Notes under the pieces: model-generated
Told to the model about the DNA's origin: nothing
The model's database searches: none
What the model saw: only the letters and a program-made list of their open reading frames with translations
Part shown: piece by piece, positions 41,760-49,769 of the stretch
Layout: each line of letters opens with the position of its first letter
Position numbering within the stretch: the first letter of the stretch is position 1
NCBI GenBank assembly: GCA_951828585.1
Contig: OX639991.1
Span: forward strand, 2,884,576-2,948,575
Reading direction: 5' to 3'
From: Longimicrobiales bacterium
GTDB taxonomy: Bacteria; Gemmatimonadota; Gemmatimonadetes; Longimicrobiales; Gaopeijiaceae
Length of the DNA: 64,000 bases
Position numbers and translations under genes: made by a program

Positions 41760-41798
41760 TGACAACTATGATTTTCATCATGTCAATTGTGGTTGACA
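41760..41798 (-). promoter_or_regulatory. Three-part TGTCA/TKACA/TGWCA element, copy C
   Basis: In the direction of BlaI: TGTCA-N8-TGACA-N16-TGTCA. As a promoter: TTGACA, 16 bases, TGTCAT. The 16-base spacer contains the palindrome ATGA-TGAAAA-TCAT. It lies about 110 bases upstream of the operator-flanked promoter and would give a second, longer BlaI transcript. Confidence 0.6.
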
Positions 41799-41869
41799 CG
41801 TCCATCGCTAACCGGCCCCAATCGCGGGGGCCTCCCGGGCCGAGCGTCCGCCGCGTCCGGTCCAAGTCA

Positions 41870-42709
41870 TCACCCTATTCGGAGTCCTCCGCAACCGTCC
41901 ACGGCTCGCATGCGTCGCAGCTCCTCCTTCGTGAACCCCCGGTCCTCCCCCAGCAGGGCCTCCGACGAGCCGAGGTCTGGCCCGCCCTTGGTGAGAATCA
42001 GGATGATGCCGGAAGCCTCTTCGCCGTAGAACAAATGGGCCATACACCGACCCTTGATCACCTCCATCCGGTCGATATCGGTCGGAAGAAGCTCGTAGAT
42101 TTCCGGTCCGCCCGGGTCGACGCGCACACCGTCGATGTTGACGATCGGCGCAGACGCCACGAACGCGGCACGCTGGAGCACCGGCTGGCGCTCCTCCAGC
42201 GTCCGGGCCGCCCGCGACACCAACACCAGGGTGTCGGTCGCCGCCTCGCGCAGCCCCAGGGCCGTCGTTAGCACGTCGCTCTGCTCCGTGATCGCGTCCG
42301 GGTCCTTCGTGAAGACGTGGATGACTCCGCCGGCCGCTACGGGTCCGTACAGCTTCGCCGCATCCACTCGCTTCAGGACCTCGACGCGCTCGATCCGGGG
42401 GTCCCAAATGGGGTCCTCGAGGAAGCTCCGCACGGGCTCCGGCATGTCTTCGGAACGTTCCAGAACGATGCGGACGCCGTCCAGGTAAACGAGCGGCGCG
42501 CCTTCGTACCTCAGGAGGGCCCAGCCTTCGAGGCTGACCACCTCCCTCTCCACATCGGCGCCCCGGCGGCCCTGGTCGACCATCGCCTCCTCGACCACGT
42601 CCCTCACCTCCGTCGGCATCGGGGTATCACACGCCCCCACCGCCACCGCCACCAGCAACGCCCCATAGCCGCCGCTCACCTTCCTTCGCTTCTCATTCAT
42701 CGTCTTCAA
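41870..42709 (-). CDS. Plug-only remnant of an M56 protein (copy 3)
   Basis: 279 residues that begin exactly where the last membrane helix of the M56 copies starts (KTMNEKRRKVSGGYGALLVA against KTMSEKRKKLSGGYGALLVA). The whole membrane protease part is missing. Decayed sequence matching the LLERRLKTM stretch continues upstream to about 42770. Two plug-like units remain (VEVLKRVDAAKLYGPVAAGG and MEVIKGRCMAHLFYGEEASG). As it stands, the start plus VAVAVGACDTP could act as a lipoprotein signal, so a small envelope plug protein might still be made. More likely it is a decaying duplicate. It follows the broken copy 4 directly. Confidence 0.6.
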   Translation of the reverse strand: MKTMNEKRRKVSGGYGALLVAVAVGACDTPMPTEVRDVVEEAMVDQGRRGADVEREVVSLEGWALLRYEGAPLVYLDGVRIVLERSEDMPEPVRSFLEDPIWDPRIERVEVLKRVDAAKLYGPVAAGGVIHVFTKDPDAITEQSDVLTTALGLREAATDTLVLVSRAARTLEERQPVLQRAAFVASAPIVNIDGVRVDPGGPEIYELLPTDIDRMEVIKGRCMAHLFYGEEASGIILILTKGGPDLGSSEALLGEDRGFTKEELRRMRAVDGCGGLRIG

Positions 42710-42781
42710 CCTTCGTTCTCGTAGGCTTTTCGGTCCGACCCATCGCCGGGACGAAACCCGGACCCATTTAGTTCCCGCGGA

Positions 42782-43795
42782 TCACTTCTTCAGGAAGATC
42801 AGGATCACCCCGAGAACTTGCCCCCCCAGAGATTGTCCCGGTCGGATTCCGCCGGACTCTCAGCCACGGGCTCCACGATCCCCGCGGGCCGGTCCTTCGT
42901 GAAGATCCGGATGGCGCCGTTGGCACCCTCGTCGCCGAAGAGTTCGTGGGACCTCGCACCGCTGATCACTTCGACGCGGTCGACCAGTCCGTCCGTCCTG
43001 AGGCCGCTCTCCGACCAGAGCCGGACCGATTCGGGCAGGTCCTCGTAGCGCCCGACACGGACATCGCCCAAGAACACGAGCGGAGCCGGGTCCGAGACGA
43101 ACCACTTGGCCAGATAGGCGTCGTAGGAGTCCCGGGTCCCGTCGGTCGGTGTGCCTTCCCGGGCCTCCCGGGCCTGAACGTCGATCGCCTCCGCGACTGC
43201 GTCGCCCAGTTCCGTCGGCAACGGCACGTCGCACGCCGCCACCAGCGCGCCCGCCGCCACGCAGGCGAGCACGGCCCCGCGGCCCGGACCCAGCTTCTCT
43301 TGTTTCTCGCTCATCGCCTTAAGTCTCCTTTCGAGCAGACTCCCGGGTTGCCCCATCGCGGGGGCGAATCCCCACCAGCCACGCGACCGGGTTCCCGCGT
43401 TCAGGAGGATGGCGCCGTAGTCGGCGACTCCGATCCCCGACGCCAGGACCCGTTCATCGCAGTCCATTTCCACCGCGGCGCGAAGCCGCCGGCACATCCA
43501 CCAGATCGCCGGGCTCCACGGGAACACCGCCGCGGCGAGGCAGCCGTAGAGCAGCGCCGGCCGCCACAGGGACCCCGCCGACCAGCGACGAAACGGCCGA
43601 TGTGGCCTCCTGTACCGCGGGCGCGACAGGGGCGCCAGTGCTCCCCGCCAGGGGGATTGCCACTGCCAGGGTCAACGCCGCGAGCCAGGCGAACCGACGC
43701 GGCCACCCTGCCGAGGCTGCCAGTCGCTCGAGCGCAAACCCGGCAGCCGCCATCAGCAGCGCTACCAGAGCCGCGTACAGCATCCAGGCGATCAT
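42782..43795 (-). pseudogene. Broken M56 protein with plug domain (copy 4)
   Basis: The first 75 codons from 43795 match the M56 N-terminus (MIAWMLYAALVALLMAAAGF, RRFAWLAALTLAVAIPLAGS), then the frame changes near 43560. The other frame resumes at FPWSPAIWWMCRRLRAAVEM and DCDERVLASGIGVADYGAIL. The stretch holding the HExxH zinc site is deleted. The membrane exit helix, one plug unit (DRVEVISGARSHELFGDEGA) and a second one follow. Near 42811 one base is missing from a G-run, so the normal ending SGVILIFLKK is out of frame and the protein stops at KFSG. It cannot be an active protease. Confidence 0.8.
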
Positions 43796-43829
43796 CTTCG
43801 ATCCCTCCCGGGTCGCGTCCGGCGGACTC

Positions 43830-43904
43830 TCATGCGTCCCTCAAGATGTCGAGTTCGCGGTCGGTGAAGCCCCTCGGTTCACGCTTCTCTCGCTGGCCGT
43901 TCAT
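43830..43904 (-). pseudogene. Truncated BlaI repressor (24 codons)
   Basis: MNGQREKREPRGFTDRELDI, then LRDA and a stop. It matches the first 25 residues of the intact BlaI (TRKREKQEPKGFTDRELDIM), with everything else deleted down to a remnant of the 3' end beside the M56 start. It keeps its promoter and operators upstream. It is the decayed partner of copy 4 and supports duplication of the whole BlaI-M56 cassette. Confidence 0.8.
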
Positions 43905-43954
43905 CCGTCCTGCTTCTCCCTATGTCGCCGCGCCGGGTAACCCCCGGAGCTTTC

Positions 43955-44026
43955 ACGAAGGATCTCGTAATGCCCTTGATACCCACGTTAGGGACGGGAG
44001 ATCCGATTGTCAACGACAGTCTTCGT
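43955..44026 (-). promoter_or_regulatory. Second BlaI-type promoter with two operator dyads
   Basis: TTGACA (44013-44008), a 17-base spacer, TAACGT (43990-43985), and ACGA-N6-TCGT dyads at 44013-44026 and 43955-43968. The layout equals the intact cassette at 41577-41647. If still bound by BlaI it would place the copy 4/copy 3 remnants under the intact repressor. Confidence 0.68.
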
Positions 44027-44099
44027 AGCAGGTGTCGGCATCGGAGTGGTCCATTGTGACCGGTCGGAACCCCCAGCGAATCGGACTAGCGGCGCAGAA

Positions 44100-44138
44100 T
44101 GACAACTCTGGTTTACAAAATGTCACTCACAGTTGACA
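44100..44138 (-). promoter_or_regulatory. Three-part TGTCA/TKACA/TGWCA element, copy D
   Basis: In the direction of the truncated BlaI: TGTCA-N8-TGACA-N16-TGTCA, followed by T. It is closely similar to copy C, with which it probably shares origin by duplication of the cassette. It lies 74 bases upstream of the operator-flanked promoter. Confidence 0.58.
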
Positions 44139-44207
44139 TTTCTACCGCAAATCAGCCCTGGACAGCGGATTCCCACGGGGTGAATGCCGCGAGATCCACC
44201 TCCCCCC

Positions 44208-45674
44208 TCACCCCCCCTCCCTCCCCGCCGCCACCTCCTCCATCACCTCCCGCACACGCTCCCCGAACCCCCGCGCCCGCTCCATCACCTCCTCTTCGTC
44301 CACCGTGAGGATCTCACCGTCCTGCACCACCACCCGCCCATTCACGATCACGGTGGCCACGTCGCTACCGCGCGCCGCGTACACCAGGTGCGAATAGACG
44401 CTATACAGCGGCGTCAGCCCGGGCCGCCGCACGTCCACCAGCACGATGTCGGCGCGCTTGCCCGGCTCCAGCGACCCGATCTCGTCGTGCAGGTTGAGCA
44501 CGCGCGCGCCGCCCATGGTGGCCAGGCGAAACACGGTCTCCGCGGGGAGGGCCGCCGGGTCTCCCAGGATGAACTTCTGGACCTTGGCCGCGGCGTCCAT
44601 CTCGTCGAACATGTCGAGGTCGTTGTTGCTGGCGGGCCCGTCCGTGCCCAGCCCCACCGGGATCCCCGCCGCCAGCGCCGCGGCCACCGGGGCCGCCCTA
44701 GCGACGCCCAGCTTCATGTTGCTTTGCGGGTTGTGCGCGATCCCGGCACCGCCCGCCGCGATGCGCTGAATGTCCTCGTCCGACAGGTAGATCGAGTGGG
44801 CGAGCACCGTCCCGGGCCGGAGCGCGCCGATCGATTCCAGGGCCTCGACCACCCCCATGCCGGTCTGTTCGCGTGCGGTGACATCTTCGGACGGGTCCTC
44901 GACCGCGTGGATCTGGAAGGGGGCGTCGTACCGTTCGGCGAGACGGAAGGCGGCCTCGACGGCCTCCAATGGCGTGGTGTAGAGCGCGTGGGCGGCGACG
45001 GCCGGGACCACGGTGGGATGGTCCTGGTAACGCTCCATGAACTCTGCCGCGTCCGCGAGCGAGGCCTCGGGGGTGGCGAAGTCGGGGGTGGGGAAGCCGA
45101 TGACGTGCGGTCCGGTGACCGCGCGGATGCCGGCGTCGATGGTGGCCCGGGCCATGTCGTCGCGGAAGTAATACATATCGGCGAAAGTCGTAGTACCGCT
45201 CTTCAGCATCTCGACCGACGAGAGGAGGGTGCCCCAGTAGACGAAATCGGGGGCGACGAGCGCGGCCTCGGCGGGGAAGATGTAGTCGTTCAGCCAGGTC
45301 ATGAGGGGGAGGTCGTCGGCGAGGCCGCGCAGCAGCGACATGGCGGCATGGCCGTGCGTGTTGACCAGACCGGGGATGACGAGGTGGCCGGTGGCGTCGA
45401 TGACGCGGGCGTTCGCGGGGCGGGGGCCGCCCGCGGCGATGATCGAGGAGATGCGGTCGCCCTCGACGACCACCGCCGCGCCTTCGAGGATCAGGCCGGA
45501 CTCGTCCATGACGACGACGGTGCCGCCGTCGATGAGGAGGGGGGCGTCATCCTGGGTAGGGGCGGTGTCGTCGCCGCATGCCGCGACCAGCAGGAGGGTC
45601 AGGAGCGCGAGCCGGGTGGCGTGCTCCGCCGCGCGGAAACAGGAGCGGTCACAGTGAACTTCGCTGATGGCCAT
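44208..45674 (-). CDS. Amidohydrolase lipoprotein, MTA/SAH-deaminase-like
   Basis: 488 residues with a lipoprotein signal (LALLTLLLVAACGDDT). The amidohydrolase core shows the sandwich start LLIDGGTVVVMDESGLILEG, the metal strand LVIPGLVNTHGHAAMSLLRG, then LPLMTWLNDYIFPAEAALVA, which is characteristic of the TrzA/MtaD deaminase branch. Further on are HALYTTPLEAVEAAFRLAER, FQIHAVEDPSEDVTAREQTG, VLAHSIYLSDEDI and LGTDGPASNNDLDMFDEMD. Cytoplasmic relatives deaminate methylthioadenosine, S-adenosylhomocysteine or triazines. The lipoprotein signal here implies an exported enzyme with a different substrate. GKRADIVLVDVRRPGLTPLY closes the fold. Confidence 0.87.
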   Translation of the reverse strand: MAISEVHCDRSCFRAAEHATRLALLTLLLVAACGDDTAPTQDDAPLLIDGGTVVVMDESGLILEGAAVVVEGDRISSIIAAGGPRPANARVIDATGHLVIPGLVNTHGHAAMSLLRGLADDLPLMTWLNDYIFPAEAALVAPDFVYWGTLLSSVEMLKSGTTTFADMYYFRDDMARATIDAGIRAVTGPHVIGFPTPDFATPEASLADAAEFMERYQDHPTVVPAVAAHALYTTPLEAVEAAFRLAERYDAPFQIHAVEDPSEDVTAREQTGMGVVEALESIGALRPGTVLAHSIYLSDEDIQRIAAGGAGIAHNPQSNMKLGVARAAPVAAALAAGIPVGLGTDGPASNNDLDMFDEMDAAAKVQKFILGDPAALPAETVFRLATMGGARVLNLHDEIGSLEPGKRADIVLVDVRRPGLTPLYSVYSHLVYAARGSDVATVIVNGRVVVQDGEILTVDEEEVMERARGFGERVREVMEEVAAGREGG

Positions 45675-45875
45675 GGGACACCTTCAGAGGCAGCGGGTTT
45701 CGTGATCGACGTTGAACTCCGTCAATGGTACCCGTTCGCGGGGCTCTACTTCAATATCGAGGAGCCTCGCAGTCCGTGGACAAATCCGCGCGAATGCCGG
45801 GGGGAGCTCGTCTTCCGGCTGCGCGCTGGGGGGATGGACGTCCGTGGAGAGAAGGCGATGAGCCGAGCGGAGTCG

Positions 45876-47273
45876 CTACCCCGAGTGCTTCGCCGCCAGC
45901 GCCTCCAACCCCGCATCGATTTCCACGCGGCCGACCCACCGCCCTCGCACCATCACCCCCACGCGGTCGAAGAGGTTGGCCAGGTCGTCGAGGGGGTTGG
46001 ACCCCAGGAGCACCAGGTCGGCGCGTTGTCCCGGAGCGATCGTCCCGAAGTTGCCGTCGAGCCCCAGGTGTGAGGCGACGTATTCCCCCACGGCCACCGT
46101 CCCGCTCTTCAGGATTTCGTAGTTGGACATCCCCGCGTCGGCCATCACCTGCAGCTCCCGGTGGAGCGCGAATCCGGGCACGTTGAAGAGCTGGGGTGAA
46201 TCGGTCCCCATGAGGACCCCGGCCCCCGCGTCGGAGAGCGCCTTGAGGACGCGCTTGCGGAGTTGAAAGAAAGCCGCCAGTTCCTCGGGACTGCCCTGGC
46301 CCCCTCCCGCCCTCCGGCGCCAGCCTTCTCGCGTTCCCGGGGATACATACCGCATCTCCGGCTGCTGCAACAACTCGTTAGCATCCGGCCGACCACACAG
46401 GTTTTCCCAGAGGTACATCGTAGGTACCACGTAGACGTCGTGCTCGATCGTCATGCGGATGGCCTGGTCGAGCTTGGCCTCGTCCAACGCATCCGCCAGC
46501 CCCACGGGGCAGGTCTGTCCAGCGCTCACCTGTGCCTGCACATCATCCGACGCGATCGCCTGGATGTACCCGTCCAGGTGGTCGACCGTGGACATGCCGG
46601 TCTCGATCGCGTGCACCAGCCCTACATCGGCGGGGACATGGCCGGCCCAGGTGAGGCCCACTTCGCGGGCGACCTCAACCATGTGGTTCCATGTCTCCCG
46701 GGAGACCCCCGGGTGGATCTTCTGCAGGTGGTACCCGGCTTCGGCGTGGGCCCGCAGGAGGCGCTCAGCGGCCTCGGGCGTCGGGGCCGAACCTCCGTTG
46801 ATCGAGGGCGCGCCCACGTAGAAGTTCGGGCCGAGCACCTCGCCGCCTTCGATCTCTTCCGCGAGGGGGATCTGGTAGGCGGAGCCGAGCATGCCCCGGA
46901 TCGTGGTGATCCCGTTTGCCACATAGAGGAACAGGATGTCCTCGACCTCCTCTCGGGGTGGATTGGCCCCGGGCGGCACGTGGGCGTGCATTTCGGCCAA
47001 CCCCGGCATGAGAAACCGGCCATTGCCGTTGATGACCGCGGCGCCCGGGGGCGCGTCGACATCGTCCGCCGATCCGACAGCGGTGATCACGCCCCCTGAG
47101 ACGACCACGTACTGGTTGGGCACCACCTCGTCCGAACTCATCGGCAGGATGGTCACGTTCGTGAACACGATCGGACCGGGAGCCTCCTGCGCCTGGGCCC
47201 TGCCCGGTGACAGGATGGCCGTCGCGATGATCGCGGCGAATGACACGCGTAGTAACGACTTCATGAGATTCAT
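45876..47273 (-). CDS. Secreted amidohydrolase, imidazolonepropionase-like
   Basis: 465 residues from ATG 47273, with a GAGGGA site just upstream and a signal peptide (LLRVSFAAIIATAILSPGRA). The metal strand is LMPGLAEMHAHVPPGANPPR. It is followed by LYVANGITTIRGMLGSAYQI, then LTWAGHVPADVGLVHAIETG and MSTVDHLDGYIQAIA with the next metal His residues, and VLMGTDSPQLFNVPGFALHR with the catalytic Asp. GQRADLVLLGSNPLDDLANL ends the fold. This secreted group is abundant in Gemmatimonadota. Substrates are mostly unknown, possibly cyclic dipeptides or prolidase-type peptides. It is divergent from the unknown protein to the right. The 200 bases to its left hold no confident gene. Confidence 0.87.
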   Translation of the reverse strand: MNLMKSLLRVSFAAIIATAILSPGRAQAQEAPGPIVFTNVTILPMSSDEVVPNQYVVVSGGVITAVGSADDVDAPPGAAVINGNGRFLMPGLAEMHAHVPPGANPPREEVEDILFLYVANGITTIRGMLGSAYQIPLAEEIEGGEVLGPNFYVGAPSINGGSAPTPEAAERLLRAHAEAGYHLQKIHPGVSRETWNHMVEVAREVGLTWAGHVPADVGLVHAIETGMSTVDHLDGYIQAIASDDVQAQVSAGQTCPVGLADALDEAKLDQAIRMTIEHDVYVVPTMYLWENLCGRPDANELLQQPEMRYVSPGTREGWRRRAGGGQGSPEELAAFFQLRKRVLKALSDAGAGVLMGTDSPQLFNVPGFALHRELQVMADAGMSNYEILKSGTVAVGEYVASHLGLDGNFGTIAPGQRADLVLLGSNPLDDLANLFDRVGVMVRGRWVGRVEIDAGLEALAAKHSG

Positions 47274-47420
47274 TCCCTCGGCTGGATGGGTGGGGACATC
47301 GGCGAGCGACGCCTGGTCCTGCCATCCATCATACGGGATTCGCCGCCTTGCGACAGAGCCGGGGAGACGCTTGACTACGAGATGCCCCTCGGAGCCATCT
47401 TCCTTGCGGAGTGGAGAGCA

Positions 47421-48410
47421 ATGGGACGCAATTGGAGATTGACGCGTGTGGAGATTGACGGCGTGTGGAGATTGACGGCGTGGAGATTGCTGGCGGCGGT
47501 CGCCGGGCTGCTTCTGCTTGTCGCGGGAGGTAGCGCCACACCGGGCGGCACGGACTCTGGTCCCCGGCTGGCCGTGGCGTCGCCTCCGGTGGTCGCGGCG
47601 GTCGAGGTCGACCGTATTCGGCTTCACCTGGGCAAAGTCGAATTCGCCTTGCGGGCCAGGGAGACAGATGGGTTGAGCGCCGACCAGCGGGCGCGCCGCG
47701 TCGTCGCTCTGGACTGGCTGCGCGAGTACCGGCAGCGGGGACTGTTTCCGCACAACCACACGCATCCAGGCGCACGAGTGCCCGTCTTCGTCGATGAGCA
47801 CGGGACTCATTGCGCGGTCGGCTATCTGCTCAAGCGGTCCGGGGAGGCCGCGCTCGTGAACGATGTGGTCGCAACCGACAACAACATCCGTGTGCGGGAA
47901 CTCGCGGGCAACGAGCGCTTCGGGAACTGGCTGGAGGATGCCGGGCTGACACTGGAAGAGGCGGCGTGGATTCAGCCTGTGTACGATGGCAGAGATCCCG
48001 ACACAACGGCGGAAGACGTGGCCCTGATATTCTACCCGGGAATCGCTTCCGGAGGTCTGGCGCTCTATTCGCACCTCACCGAGCCGGGCCCCCGCGGATT
48101 GCAGGTGGCCGGCTCGCTCAACGCGGCCTTTGGCGTTTTTCACCTGGGCGTCGCGGCGATAATTGCGGGGAGAGACGGGACCGACGGTGCCGGAAGGATC
48201 GCCGTAAGCGGTGTGCTGTCCGCCGTTTCCCTACATGCGGCGATCCGCCGGTTCTTGCGAAGCCGCGACCACCGGGTTGCCCTTCGGGCGGCGGCACGGA
48301 ATGAGGACCTGAAGGGACCAAGCGCGGGTCACCCACGCTTCCAGGTCTCCTTGCCGGAGCCGGCGTGGATCCACGGCCGGCTGGGACTACAATTCCGGGC
48401 GGTCCACTAA
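47421..48410 (+). CDS. Conserved secreted or membrane protein of unknown function
   Basis: 329 residues from ATG 47421, which has a GGAG site upstream. An unusual repetitive N-terminus (NWRLTRVEIDGVWRLTAWRL) runs into a hydrophobic segment (LLAAVAGLLLLVAGGSATPG), so it is exported or anchored. The conserved part is REYRQRGLFPHNHTHPGARV, then PVFVDEHGTHCAVGYLLKRS and WLEDAGLTLEEAAWIQP, a pattern I recognise from uncharacterised proteins of Gemmatimonadota and Bacteroidota. The three His and the Cys suggest metal binding. Two further hydrophobic stretches lie near the C-terminus (FGVFHLGVAAIIAG, IAVSGVLSAVSLHAAI). The tandem repeat in the DNA forms the first codons. Confidence 0.7.
   Translation: MGRNWRLTRVEIDGVWRLTAWRLLAAVAGLLLLVAGGSATPGGTDSGPRLAVASPPVVAAVEVDRIRLHLGKVEFALRARETDGLSADQRARRVVALDWLREYRQRGLFPHNHTHPGARVPVFVDEHGTHCAVGYLLKRSGEAALVNDVVATDNNIRVRELAGNERFGNWLEDAGLTLEEAAWIQPVYDGRDPDTTAEDVALIFYPGIASGGLALYSHLTEPGPRGLQVAGSLNAAFGVFHLGVAAIIAGRDGTDGAGRIAVSGVLSAVSLHAAIRRFLRSRDHRVALRAAARNEDLKGPSAGHPRFQVSLPEPAWIHGRLGLQFRAVH
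47434..47496 (+). repeat. Four tandem units of GGAGATTGACGGCGTGT within a start region
   Basis: Units at 47434-47449, 47450-47466, 47467-47481 and 47482-47496 are 16, 17, 15 and 15 bases long. Because lengths differ, the units are read in changing frames (WRLTR, VEIDGV, WRLTA, WRLLA). Each unit starts with GGAG. It lies just after the start codon, where gain or loss of a unit would change the reading frame. Confidence 0.75.
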
Positions 48411-48433
48411 TCCTCCGAAACCCCGGAGCCGCC

Positions 48434-49663
48434 ATGGGCCCCACCGCCGTTCCCGCTTCCCCCGCATCCAAATCCGAACGCATCGTCGCGATCGACGTGC
48501 TGCGCGGCTTCGCCGTGCTCGGCATCCTGATCGTGAACATCCAGGGGTTCGCGCGCGTCGCGTCCGCGTACATGAACCCCGCCTCGGGCCGGGCGCTCGA
48601 GGCCGCCGACCTGTGGACCTGGGCCGGGATCTACCTCTTCGCCGACACCAAGTTCATCTCGATCTTCTCGCTCCTCTTCGGCGCGGGGATCGCGATGATG
48701 AGCGAACGCATGGCTCGGCGGGGCGTCTCCGGCACGGGGCTCCACTACCGGCGCCAGCTCTGGCTGCTCGTCTTCGGGCTGGTGCACGCCTACCTGATCT
48801 GGCACGGCGACATCCTGGTGACCTACGCGCTGTGCGGATTCCTGCTCTATCCGCTGCGGAATCTGGAGCCGCGCAAGCTGCTGTGGATCGGGGGATGCAT
48901 GGTGGGGTTCGTGGTGCTGCTGTGGGGCGTGGCGCAGCTCTCGATTCCCTACTGGCCGGAGACGGACCGCGTGGCAGCGGCGGCGGAGTGGGCGCCGTCT
49001 CGCGAGGACCTCGACGCCGAGATCGCCGCCTTCCGGGGAGGATTCGGGGACCAGGTCGCGGTCCGGGCTCCCATCGCGCTGGCTCTGCAGACTGCTGCCC
49101 TGCTGGGTATGCTGCTATGGCGCGCCGGAGGCATGATGCTGGTGGGGATGGCGCTGTACAAGCTGGGCGTGCTGGCGGCCGAGCGCTCCACGGCCTTTTA
49201 CCGCCGCATGGTGTTCGTCGGGCTCGGTGCCGGGTTGCCTTTGGCGGCCGCCGGCACCGCCTACAAGATCCATGTGGACTTCGCCTGGGATCGCGCGATG
49301 TTCCAGGGGGGGCTGTTCAACTACGTGGGCTCCATCGGGGTCTTCCTGGGGTACCTGGGGCTGGTCATGCTGGTGGTGAAGGCCGGCCGGCTCCCCGGAC
49401 TGCAGAGGCGCCTGGCGGCCACGGGTCGCATGGCGTTCACCAACTACATCACACAGAGCCTGATCTGCGCTTTCGTGTTCTACGGGCACGGTTTAGGGAT
49501 GTTCGAGCGGGTCGGGGGGCCGGGCCAGGTGGCGATAGTGGCGGGAATCTGGGCGCTGCAACTGATCTGGTCGCCATGGTGGCTGGCACGGTTCCGCTTC
49601 GGCCCGCTGGAATGGTTGTGGCGCTCGGCGGCGTATAGGAAACGGCAGCCGATGCGGATTTGA
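48434..49663 (+). CDS. DUF418 family integral membrane protein
   Basis: 409 residues from ATG 48434 (CGGAG site upstream). The start SERIVAIDVLRGFAVLGILI and VNIQGFA is the hallmark of DUF418/DUF1624-type proteins. FADTKFISIFSLLFGAGIAM, then RRQLWLLVFGLVHAYLIWHG and DILVTYALCGFLLYPLR follow. The C-terminal DUF418 domain includes GRMAFTNYITQSLICAFVFY and IWSPWWLARFRFGPLEWLWR. About nine or ten membrane helices. Members are loosely related to acyltransferase-3-type membrane proteins and have no proven activity. It follows the unknown protein by 23 bases and is convergent with the efflux operon. Confidence 0.9.
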   Translation: MGPTAVPASPASKSERIVAIDVLRGFAVLGILIVNIQGFARVASAYMNPASGRALEAADLWTWAGIYLFADTKFISIFSLLFGAGIAMMSERMARRGVSGTGLHYRRQLWLLVFGLVHAYLIWHGDILVTYALCGFLLYPLRNLEPRKLLWIGGCMVGFVVLLWGVAQLSIPYWPETDRVAAAAEWAPSREDLDAEIAAFRGGFGDQVAVRAPIALALQTAALLGMLLWRAGGMMLVGMALYKLGVLAAERSTAFYRRMVFVGLGAGLPLAAAGTAYKIHVDFAWDRAMFQGGLFNYVGSIGVFLGYLGLVMLVVKAGRLPGLQRRLAATGRMAFTNYITQSLICAFVFYGHGLGMFERVGGPGQVAIVAGIWALQLIWSPWWLARFRFGPLEWLWRSAAYRKRQPMRI

Positions 49664-49769
49664 AGCACACATGACCCCCGGGAGACGACCAGCCGTGAAC
49701 AAGGCCGGACGACCCCTGGCGCCGGAAGAAGTCCTGCGCAGAGATGGTGTCTCGTCAATCTCAAGACCG

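Noticed and set aside
44184-46073. 629-codon plus-strand frame across the amidohydrolase and the following gap
   Set aside because: Mostly antisense to the MTA/SAH-deaminase-like gene. The part in the gap (VIDVELRQWYPFAGLYFNIE onwards, about 45707-45850) is somewhat protein-like and could be a relic, but I could not link it to any family.
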